Below, one piece after another: positions 14,577-21,529 of a stretch of DNA of 24,143 nt. Every line of letters begins with the position of its first letter. Position 1 is the first letter of the stretch. Below the pieces are notes generated by a model, which saw only the letters and a list, made by a program, of their open reading frames with translations, searched no databases and was not told the DNA's origin. The stretch covers positions 1 through 24,143 of the forward strand of contig JAZSBO010000020.1 in assembly GCA_045602425.1 (NCBI GenBank), given 5' to 3'. Both the position numbers and the translations under genes were made by a program. The stretch comes from RGIG9608 sp045602425. GTDB taxonomy: Bacteria; Bacteroidota; Bacteroidia; Bacteroidales; Paludibacteraceae.

Positions 14577-15359
14577 TTAGTAAATGAGAACACTTTTATG
14601 AATATTCTTTAGATGCTTGAAAGTTACTTTATCCACTTGTATGTCTTTCTCTACTAATATGCCTAAAAGAAAAGAAAAATAATCATCCATCCATTTATTA
14701 CCATAATAAATGATTTCTTGAGTAAATATAAAACATTCTACTTGATTGTTTGAATCTATGATAAACGGGAAAACAAGATTATTGTATATACGATTGTAAA
14801 CATTCTCATTCGTTATGTCATTATTGTAAAAGTCCACGAAAGAACGGACGACAATCAAATAGTATTTTTCAAAATCGATATTTTGCCATTCCGTAATGTT
14901 TTTCGGGAAAAGCATATAGTCGGTTATAGGCTCCAATTTATTTATAATCGAATCAACGTCTGCTTGTCGGTTGATTATTTCGTAGCTGTCTTGTTCCATA
15001 AAAGGGTAATAGTCAATGGCAGGCAATCGCTTAAAAGGTAGAGTTTCCATTTTCTCTATCGAAGTAACTTTTATACGTTTCGATTGCCATGGCTCTGTTA
15101 GTACATCATTGTATTGCAGCCCTTTGATATGTACAAATTTCCAATCGTATGTCTCTCCCTCATAAACCAATGGAATGCAAAGATTTAGGCTATGAGTGTG
15201 ATTCATATCGGAAAGAGGATAGTCGTCATTTTTTATTATGGGGCTAATATATCCGTACTCTTCTACCTCTACGTTGGTGAGTAGTTCTTCGTTGTATTTA
15301 TCACAACTTGCAAGTGTGAAAAGAATGAATAAAATGGCTATGAATTGTAAATGCTTCAT
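14577..15359 (-). CDS. Tandem-array lipoprotein L4 (first after ispG)
   Basis: A 260-residue paralogue with lipobox LASC (Cys19). ATG 15359 is preferred because it opens directly into the signal peptide (MKHLQFIAILFILFTLASC); an ATG at 15389 would add ten hydrophilic residues and overlap the ispG stop. It starts 7 bases after the ispG stop, so it is expected to be read from the ispG promoter. It is the copy with the most distinct leader, lacking the KWI motif near the start that L1, L2, L3 and the subtilase share. The motifs LQYNDVLT, WQSKRIKV and QADVDS agree with L1, whereas YPLSDMNHTHSL and FPFIIDS agree with L3. Function is unknown. Confidence 0.87.
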   Translation of the reverse strand: MKHLQFIAILFILFTLASCDKYNEELLTNVEVEEYGYISPIIKNDDYPLSDMNHTHSLNLCIPLVYEGETYDWKFVHIKGLQYNDVLTEPWQSKRIKVTSIEKMETLPFKRLPAIDYYPFMEQDSYEIINRQADVDSIINKLEPITDYMLFPKNITEWQNIDFEKYYLIVVRSFVDFYNNDITNENVYNRIYNNLVFPFIIDSNNQVECFIFTQEIIYYGNKWMDDYFSFLLGILVEKDIQVDKVTFKHLKNIHKSVLIY

Positions 15360-15366
15360 ACAAAAG

Positions 15367-17190
15367 TTATTTTGTTTCCCAGTCGCCATTTGCTCTAATC
15401 AGAGCTTCGAGTTGGGCAATAGCTTCCTGTTCAGGTATGTTTTTTTCGATACACTGTTTTTGTTTGTAAAGGCTTACCTTGCCTTTTCCTGCTCCTACGT
15501 AGCCATAATCGGCATCGGCCATTTCGCCTGTTCCATTTACAATGCAACCCATCACGGCAATTTTTAGATTTTTTAGATGCGAGGTGGCTGCTTTTACTTT
15601 TGCTAATGTATTCTGAAGGTCGAACATTGTACGACCACAGCCCGGACACGAAATATATTCCGTTTTACTAAAACGTGTACGAGTAGCTTGTAATATGCCA
15701 AAAGTGTTTTGAACTAATTCGTTTGTTGTCAAATATTCGTTTTGCAACATCAACCCATCGGCAAAGCCATCTAAAAAAAACGATCCTGCAAACATACTTG
15801 CTGCAAGTTGAAAGTTTTCGTTATCAGTATCGTTGCGTTGATAAACTAAAACAACAGGATTGTTGCATTTTTCGTTCAACAAACGATGAAAAAAAGCTCG
15901 ACTTTCTCCGACACTTTCAAATGGATGCCAAATGACGCAATTTTTACGTGTTTTTAATTCATTTACAGCTGTTTGAGTCAATTGCGAATATTTAAGTTTT
16001 AAAAAGCAAATGTTGTCCGTTCGCACATTTTTCAAAGATTCTATACTTTTGTATAAAGCAAAAGTGTTTAGCTGATTTTCGAAAGCATCTTCATCGATAA
16101 TTTGTGGTTTGTTTGTTTCAAAAAATTTGTTCCCCGCATAAATAAAATCTGCTTCTACGTTAGTTAAATTTGCTTTGTTTGAAAAATCTGCCACTACAAT
16201 AGGCACATTTTCACTACCGACATTGTTTACGTTGTTGGTTATGCGACGTGTATATTCGTAGGGAGAGAATTTTTCGTTTACTTGTTCAGCAATGTTTGGC
16301 TCTGCTTGTCGTTCAGTAAGAAGTGCTACTAATTTTTTAGCTACTGGAATTTCGTTTTCGGGAGCTTCGGTGAGTGAAACGCGTAGCGTATCGCCAATAC
16401 CATCGAGCAAAAGTGTACCAATTCCAACAGCCGATTTTATGCGTCCGTCTTCGCCATCGCCAGCTTCGGTAACTCCTATATGCAAAGGGAATTTCATATT
16501 TTCCTTTTGCATTGTAGCTACAAGCAATCGTACGGTTTGTACCATTGCCAATGTATTCGACGATTTTATGGAAATGACGACATTATAGAAATCTTCTTCG
16601 CAGCAAATTCGTAGAAATTCCATGCACGATTCCACCATCCCTTGTGCAGTATCTCCGTATCGACTCATTATGCGATCAGATAAAGAGCCATGATTCACAC
16701 CAATGCGTATAGCTGTTTTGTTTTTTTTACAAATATTTAAGAAAGGGATAAAACGTTGGCGAATTTTCTCAACTTCTACAGCGTACTCTTCGTCAGTATA
16801 TTCAAAGTGCTGAAACGTATGTATGCTATCTACATAATTTCCAGGATTGATGCGTACTTTTTCGACTATTTGTGCAGCTACATCTGCTACGTTAGGATTA
16901 AAATGCACATCAGCAACCAATGGTAAAGAAAACCCTTTTTGTTTTAAAATGTCATTTATTTTACCAAGATTTTCAGCTTCACGTGTACCTTGCGTGGTAA
17001 ATCGTATAAGATCGGCTCCTGCATCTATTATACGGATACATTGCTCTACGCTTGCATCTGTATCGTTGGTATTGGTGTTTGCCATCGACTGAATACGGAT
17101 AGCAACATCGCTTCCTATTGTAATATTTCCAATAGTAACAGTAGATGTTTTGCGACGTTTATAGTTGAATATTGATTCAGTATATTTCAT
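15367..17190 (-). CDS. ispG: 4-hydroxy-3-methylbut-2-enyl diphosphate synthase (IspG/GcpE), long form
   Basis: IspG reduces MEcPP to HMBPP, the penultimate step of the MEP isoprenoid pathway, using a [4Fe-4S] cluster. At 607 residues it is the large form with a central insertion between the TIM barrel and the cluster domain, as in Bacteroidota, Chlamydiae and plants; E. coli IspG has about 370. The N-terminal barrel contains SMANTNTNDTDASVEQ, RFTTQGTREAENL, VADVHFNP and RIGVNHGSL. Cluster ligands are Cys515 and Cys518 (SCPGCGR) and Cys549 (GCIVNG), with Glu556 in the conserved NGTGE. It has its own promoter and is the first gene of a nine-gene unit. It is divergent from miaA, which uses the DMAPP made downstream in this pathway. 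Confidence 0.97.
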   Translation of the reverse strand: MKYTESIFNYKRRKTSTVTIGNITIGSDVAIRIQSMANTNTNDTDASVEQCIRIIDAGADLIRFTTQGTREAENLGKINDILKQKGFSLPLVADVHFNPNVADVAAQIVEKVRINPGNYVDSIHTFQHFEYTDEEYAVEVEKIRQRFIPFLNICKKNKTAIRIGVNHGSLSDRIMSRYGDTAQGMVESCMEFLRICCEEDFYNVVISIKSSNTLAMVQTVRLLVATMQKENMKFPLHIGVTEAGDGEDGRIKSAVGIGTLLLDGIGDTLRVSLTEAPENEIPVAKKLVALLTERQAEPNIAEQVNEKFSPYEYTRRITNNVNNVGSENVPIVVADFSNKANLTNVEADFIYAGNKFFETNKPQIIDEDAFENQLNTFALYKSIESLKNVRTDNICFLKLKYSQLTQTAVNELKTRKNCVIWHPFESVGESRAFFHRLLNEKCNNPVVLVYQRNDTDNENFQLAASMFAGSFFLDGFADGLMLQNEYLTTNELVQNTFGILQATRTRFSKTEYISCPGCGRTMFDLQNTLAKVKAATSHLKNLKIAVMGCIVNGTGEMADADYGYVGAGKGKVSLYKQKQCIEKNIPEQEAIAQLEALIRANGDWETK

Positions 17191-17216
17191 TGTATCAATG
17201 ATTTGTTTTTATGATA

Positions 17217-17249
17217 CAAAGTTAAAAAAAGCTTTCAGTTATTTTCAAA
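17217..17249 (-). promoter_or_regulatory. Promoter for the ispG operon
   Basis: On the minus strand: TTTG (17246-17249), 21-base spacer, TAACTTTG (17217-17224). It fits the Bacteroidota -33/-7 pattern and lies 26 bases upstream of the ispG ATG. It is the only strong promoter-like element I noted at the head of the nine genes. Confidence 0.68.
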
Positions 17250-17306
17250 TTTAAACTATTTCTATTAGGAGATTTTATAAGTTAGGATTTCATTTTCAAA
17301 AATGAG

Positions 17307-17314
17307 TATCTTTG
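17307..17314 (+). promoter_or_regulatory. Promoter -7 box for miaA
   Basis: TATCTTTG, an exact TAnnTTTG match, 18 bases upstream of the miaA ATG. A degenerate TTAG 21 bases further up (17282-17285) is the best -33 candidate. Confidence 0.55.
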
Positions 17315-17332
17315 TTTTTTGGATAAATAAAA

Positions 17333-18247
17333 ATGGAGTATAATCTTATAACAATAGTTGGTCCTACAGCTACGGGAAAAACTGCCTTTGCAGCACAGTT
17401 AGCAGCGAAACTTGGTTCTGAAATTATCAGTGCCGATTCGCGTCAAGTGTATCGCAATATGACTATCGGTACAGGTAAAGATTTAGCCGACTATGTGGTT
17501 GATGGTAAACAAGTGCCATATCATTTGGTAGATATTGTAGATGCAGGTTATCAATACAATGTTTACGAATTTCAACGAGATTTTGTAACAGCATTTCAAA
17601 CTATATCGGCAAAAGGAAAACTCCCGATTCTTTGTGGTGGAACAGGACTTTACGTAGAAGCAGCTTTGAAAGGATATAAAATGGTAGAAGTACCTGCAAA
17701 TGAAGTTTTACGGGCTACGTTGAAAAATAAATCGCTCGACGAATTGACAGAAATACTAAAAACATACAAACCACTACACAACACAAGCGATACAGAAACC
17801 CAACGACGTGCGATTCGTGCTATCGAAATAGCTGATTATTATCAGAGAAATGAAGCTACGGAAACAGACTATCCCAAAATAAATAGTTTGGTTGTTGGCA
17901 TTGATATTACTCGCGAAGAGCGTCGAAAACGAATATCGGAGCGTTTGCGTCGTCGCTTGGAAGAGGGTATGATTGATGAAGTACAACGTTTGCTCGATAA
18001 TGGTCTTTCGCCCGAGGCATTGATTTATTATGGCTTGGAATACAAATTTGTAACTAACTATTTGTTAGGCAATTTGACTTACGAAGAACTTTATACTCAA
18101 TTAGAAATTGCAATTCATCAGTTTGCAAAACGCCAAATGACATGGTGGCGTGGTATGGAGCGTCGAGGTATAAAAATTCATTGGATAGACGCCATGCTAC
18201 CCAATGAAAAGAAAATTGAAGAAGTGGAAAATCTTCTTACGTTGTAG
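17333..18247 (+). CDS. miaA: tRNA dimethylallyltransferase (MiaA)
   Basis: Transfers the dimethylallyl group of DMAPP to N6 of A37 in tRNAs reading codons that begin with U. The 304-residue protein has the P-loop GPTATGKT (10-17), the SADSRQVYRNMTIGTGK block (about 34-50), LPILCGGTGLYVEA in the core, and the C-terminal QFAKRQMTWWRGM motif (about 263-275) typical of the family. Length is normal. The ATG follows a promoter box and is divergent from ispG with 142 bases between the start codons. The stop is 4 bases from the stop of the convergent rubredoxin gene, with no terminator hairpin between them. Confidence 0.97.
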   Translation: MEYNLITIVGPTATGKTAFAAQLAAKLGSEIISADSRQVYRNMTIGTGKDLADYVVDGKQVPYHLVDIVDAGYQYNVYEFQRDFVTAFQTISAKGKLPILCGGTGLYVEAALKGYKMVEVPANEVLRATLKNKSLDELTEILKTYKPLHNTSDTETQRRAIRAIEIADYYQRNEATETDYPKINSLVVGIDITREERRKRISERLRRRLEEGMIDEVQRLLDNGLSPEALIYYGLEYKFVTNYLLGNLTYEELYTQLEIAIHQFAKRQMTWWRGMERRGIKIHWIDAMLPNEKKIEEVENLLTL

Positions 18248-18251
18248 TTGT

Positions 18252-18416
18252 TTATTCATCAACTTCGTCAAACTGACTTACATCAACACCACAAAGAGGA
18301 CAAACCCAGTCTGTTGGTAATGCTTCGAATGCTGTACCAGCTTCAACTCCATTGTCTGGATCTCCTATTTCGGGATCGTAGATGTAACCACAAACATTGC
18401 AAATGTACTTTTTCAT
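18252..18416 (-). CDS. Rubredoxin
   Basis: A 54-residue protein, MKKYICNVCGYIYDPEIG... through ...DWVCPLCGVDVSQF. It has the two CxxC knuckles of rubredoxin, Cys6/Cys9 (CNVCGY) and Cys39/Cys42 (CPLCGV), which bind one iron with four thiolates. The aromatic residues Tyr4, Tyr11, Tyr13, Phe30 and Trp37 and the D.G..AGT.F pattern complete the classic fold. Rubredoxins are small cytoplasmic electron carriers, often serving rubrerythrin or superoxide reductase in anaerobes; no such partner is in the window. It is convergent with miaA (4 bases between stops) and has its own promoter box. The gene is easy to miss because of its size. Confidence 0.97.
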   Translation of the reverse strand: MKKYICNVCGYIYDPEIGDPDNGVEAGTAFEALPTDWVCPLCGVDVSQFDEVDE

Positions 18417-18449
18417 AAAAATAAGATTTAAAGTTTATATTTAGAACAC

Positions 18450-18457
18450 CAAATATA
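18450..18457 (-). promoter_or_regulatory. Promoter -7 box for rubredoxin
   Basis: On the minus strand TATATTTG, an exact TAnnTTTG match, 33 bases upstream of the rubredoxin ATG. No convincing -33 element is visible. Confidence 0.5.
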
Positions 18458-18552
18458 GATAAATTGTTCATATTTTTTAAGTCCGAAATAAATTTTAACT
18501 TATTTTTTAAGTTATTGAAAATTAAATATTTTATATGTTTTTTCTAAAAAAA

Positions 18553-18580
18553 TTAAAAATTAAAAATTAAAAATTAAAAA
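18553..18580 (+). repeat. Four perfect TTAAAAA heptamers in the M16 protease promoter
   Basis: Four uninterrupted copies of a 7-base unit (18553-18559, 18560-18566, 18567-18573, 18574-18580), preceded by seven A residues. They end 4 bases before the TACTTTTG box, so they occupy the -33 position and the upstream A-tract region. Confidence 0.95.
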
Positions 18581-18584
18581 TACC

Positions 18585-18592
18585 TACTTTTG
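18585..18592 (+). promoter_or_regulatory. Promoter -7 box for the M16 protease
   Basis: TACTTTTG, an exact TAnnTTTG match, 28 bases upstream of the ATG. The position where a TTTG -33 element would be expected is filled by the heptamer repeat. Confidence 0.6.
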
Positions 18593-18620
18593 CATTCATT
18601 TTAATCAAAAAATAAAAATT

Positions 18621-21431
18621 ATGACACACAAATTAAGATTTTTAGTAGCGTTGGTTTTATTATCCTACGCAAAGTTTATGACGGCTCAAACACCGCAACT
18701 ACAACCATTACAAATAGACCCCAATGTTCGCTATGGTGTACTCGACAATGGACTTACTTATTACATTCGACACAATGAACAACCAAAAGAACGTTGTGAA
18801 TTTCATATCGCACAAGCGGTAGGTGCTATTCTCGAAGAAGATCACCAGAATGGTCTTGCTCATTTCCTCGAACATATGGCATTTAATGGAACAAGACACT
18901 TCCCCGACAAGTTGCTTATCAATTATTTTGAGTCTGTTGGAGTCAATTTTGGTGGTAATATAAATGCTTACACTTCGCTTGACGAAACTGTTTATCGTCT
19001 TTCTAACGTGCCAACCCGCGAGGAGATTCTCGATAGTGCATTGCTTGTGTTGCACGATTGGTCGTGTGCAATTTCGTTGAACGAAGAAGAAATTGACAAC
19101 GAACGTGGAGTGATTCGAGAAGAATGGCGTACGGGTAACAATGCAAATCGTCGTATGTGGAGCCAAGGTAATAAACTTAAATATCCAGGTTCGCGATATG
19201 CAAAGCGTGATGTGATTGGCGATACAGCTGTTATCAATAATTTTACTTATCAGGCACTACGCGATTATTATGAGTTGTGGTATGGTCCAGATTTGCAATG
19301 TATTGTAGTAGTTGGTGATATTGATGTTGACAAAATGGAGAAAAAAATTGTTGACCTTTTCTCACCAATTCCAGCACGTTCGAATCGTGGCGAACGCCCA
19401 CGTTATAGTTTGCCAACCAACGATGAACCTCGTGTTGCTATCTATACCGATAAGGAAGCTCAATTTACTCAATTGGCAATTGAATTCAACCACGAAGCAT
19501 TGCCTCGTGAGGTTCGTCTTAGCGAACAAGGTCTGCTCATCTATGCTATTAATAGTCTTATTCGTCAAATGATCTCATATCGTATCGAAGAAATCACGAT
19601 GAACCCAAATGCTAATTTTGTTCAAGCGATGGGTCGTTACGACAATAATATGGGTGAAACCGATGCTTTCGAATTTATTGTCATTCCAAAAGACGGTAAA
19701 GAAAAAGCTTCGTTGGAAGATATGTTTACGCAAGTAGAAAAAATAAAACGTTATGGTTTTACGGTTTCAGAGCTTGAGCGTGCAAAAACCGACTATCTTT
19801 CAAATCTTGAACGAGCATACAACGAACGTACTACTCGCAAAAATCAATTCTATGCACAACAATATTATCGTCATTATCTCGATGGTCAACCTATTCCTGG
19901 CATTGAGTTTGAATATGAATATACAAAATCAGTGTTCCCCCAACTTCCTGTAACTCTTGTTAATCAGTTGGTACAATCTTATATTACGGACAAAAACGTT
20001 GTTATCAGTTATCTTGGCAAAGAAAATAGCGATGTTGTAAATGTTCCTACAGAAGAAGAGGTTCTTGCTATTTTCAATAAAGTGAAAATAGCAGATATTG
20101 AAGCTCCTGTAGAAGAGTCGTTTGATCGTCCATTGGTTGAAAATGCTCCTGTGGCTGGTACAATTGTTAAAGAAAAATACAATAAAAAACTTGGAACTAC
20201 CGAGTGGACCTTATCTAATGGAATTAAAATTGCAATCAAACCTACTGAATTCAAAAAAGACCAAATATCAATGGAAATACAATCGGAAGGTGGTCTTAGC
20301 AAGGTAGCTATCGACGATTTACCATCGGCAAACGTTGCTACTTCAGTTGTTCTTTACAATGGTGTTGGCGAATTTTCGTACCTCGAATTGCAAAAAGCAT
20401 TGACAGGAAAAAATGTTTCTATTGCTCCAAATATTGATAACTACGAAGAGAATATGTCGGGTACATCAACAGTTAAAGATTTTGAAACGATGATGCAACT
20501 CGCATATCTTTATTTCACAGCTCCACGTCAAGACGATGAAGCGTTTCGATCGCTTATGGCTATGCTCGAAACTTCTGTTGCTTCTCGCGACAAAAATCCA
20601 AAAACAGCATTTTCGGATAGCATAAGGAAAACAGTTTCTTCGCATCATCCACGTACACTTATTATGGATGTAGATTTTCTCAAGAAAGTTGATCAACAAC
20701 GTGCTATAGAAATCTATAAAGAACGTTTTGCAAACCCTGCTGATTTTTTCGTAATATTTGTTGGAAATATCAATCCTAACGATGAAAAAACTCGCCAAAT
20801 AATCTGCACATGGCTTGGAGGTCTTACGACTTCTAAATCTTGTGAGAAATACGTAGATCATGGCATTCGTTATCCAAAGGGAAAAGTAAATAACTATTTC
20901 AACAAAGAAATGGAAACGAAAACAGCTTCTAATCGTATTGTTTATTCAGGAAAAATGAAAGCTACGCTTGTTAATAAACTTAACATGAGTGTTATAGGTG
21001 ATATTCTTAGCACACGTTATCTTGAAAGTATTCGCGAAAAAGAAGGAGGTTCGTATGGTGTTGGATGTGCAGGTTACATAACGGAAGAGCCAATCGAACA
21101 AGCTATTCTTCTTATGCAATTTGATACCGATCCAGAAAAGCAACAAAAACTAATGAGCATCATTCACAAAGAAGTGATGGAAATTGTCGAAAACGGACCG
21201 CGAGCTGATGACCTTCAAAAGTCAAAAGAAGATCGCTTGAATACGCTTGCCGAAGATATGGAAGACAATGATTGGTGGAAAACCATTCTTGATCGTTATT
21301 ATCTTGATGGAGTTGATTATGTAAAAAATTACAAAAAAACTCTTGAAAGTGTTAATGCAAAATCAATTCAAAAAACGCTCAAAGCTCTTGTTTCGCAAGG
21401 TAATGTTGTAGAAGTTGTTATGCTTCCATAA
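18621..21431 (+). CDS. M16-family zinc metalloprotease (pitrilysin/PqqL-like)
   Basis: A 936-residue exported protease. The signal peptide (about 1-22) ends in MTAQ, a common Bacteroidota cleavage site. The first M16 domain has the inverted zinc motif HFLEH: ligands His81 and His85 with catalytic Glu84, and the third ligand Glu162 in NERGVIREEW, 77 residues after His85 as in pitrilysin. GGNINAYTSLDETVYR (about 112-127) is the family's substrate-binding block. Further inactive M16 domains complete the clamshell; the C-terminal half has REKEGGSYGVGCAGY, the usual R.....Y.V motif. Length and layout match PqqL-like periplasmic proteases of Bacteroidota, which degrade imported peptides or proteins. 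The gene stands alone, with a promoter holding a heptamer repeat and a strong terminator downstream. Confidence 0.95.
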   Translation: MTHKLRFLVALVLLSYAKFMTAQTPQLQPLQIDPNVRYGVLDNGLTYYIRHNEQPKERCEFHIAQAVGAILEEDHQNGLAHFLEHMAFNGTRHFPDKLLINYFESVGVNFGGNINAYTSLDETVYRLSNVPTREEILDSALLVLHDWSCAISLNEEEIDNERGVIREEWRTGNNANRRMWSQGNKLKYPGSRYAKRDVIGDTAVINNFTYQALRDYYELWYGPDLQCIVVVGDIDVDKMEKKIVDLFSPIPARSNRGERPRYSLPTNDEPRVAIYTDKEAQFTQLAIEFNHEALPREVRLSEQGLLIYAINSLIRQMISYRIEEITMNPNANFVQAMGRYDNNMGETDAFEFIVIPKDGKEKASLEDMFTQVEKIKRYGFTVSELERAKTDYLSNLERAYNERTTRKNQFYAQQYYRHYLDGQPIPGIEFEYEYTKSVFPQLPVTLVNQLVQSYITDKNVVISYLGKENSDVVNVPTEEEVLAIFNKVKIADIEAPVEESFDRPLVENAPVAGTIVKEKYNKKLGTTEWTLSNGIKIAIKPTEFKKDQISMEIQSEGGLSKVAIDDLPSANVATSVVLYNGVGEFSYLELQKALTGKNVSIAPNIDNYEENMSGTSTVKDFETMMQLAYLYFTAPRQDDEAFRSLMAMLETSVASRDKNPKTAFSDSIRKTVSSHHPRTLIMDVDFLKKVDQQRAIEIYKERFANPADFFVIFVGNINPNDEKTRQIICTWLGGLTTSKSCEKYVDHGIRYPKGKVNNYFNKEMETKTASNRIVYSGKMKATLVNKLNMSVIGDILSTRYLESIREKEGGSYGVGCAGYITEEPIEQAILLMQFDTDPEKQQKLMSIIHKEVMEIVENGPRADDLQKSKEDRLNTLAEDMEDNDWWKTILDRYYLDGVDYVKNYKKTLESVNAKSIQKTLKALVSQGNVVEVVMLP

Positions 21432-21451
21432 GTTTAATTCTTTAGAAAAAG

Positions 21452-21484
21452 AAGGCGTTTTCTGTATAGGAAACGCTTTTTTTG
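21452..21484 (+). terminator. Terminator after the M16 protease gene
   Basis: Stem gcgttttc (21455-21462) with ggaaacgc (21469-21476), containing one T-G pair, loop of 6, followed by seven T residues (21477-21483). The flanking A-rich 5' side can extend the stem. It is a canonical intrinsic terminator. Confidence 0.9.
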
Positions 21485-21492
21485 TTAATGAT

Positions 21493-21524
21493 TTTGACAC
21501 AATGTTATAAAATGAATATTTTTG
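21493..21524 (+). promoter_or_regulatory. Promoter for ribD-cls
   Basis: TTTG (21493-21496), 20-base spacer, TATTTTTG (21517-21524). It is the best-spaced -33/-7 pair in the window. The same DNA also reads TTGACA (21494-21499), 17-base spacer, TATTTT. The box ends only 5 bases before the favoured ribD ATG (21530). Confidence 0.65.
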
Positions 21525-21529
21525 TAGAT

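Larger units (their letters stand above)
12128..15359 (-). repeat. Four-copy tandem lipoprotein gene array
   Basis: Four head-to-tail copies of about 0.8 kb. The closest pair of segments is 13267-13524 (L2) and 14094-14351 (L3), which differ at 8 of 258 aligned positions without gaps. Other segments are clearly more diverged between the same two copies, so similarity is patchy along the genes. This is the pattern expected from unequal crossover and gene conversion. Confidence 0.9.

Noticed and set aside
18708..19237. Minus-strand ORFs of 152 and 81 residues opposite the M16 protease
   Set aside because: They are shadows of the zinc protease frame, including its catalytic motif region, with no promoter or motif of their own.
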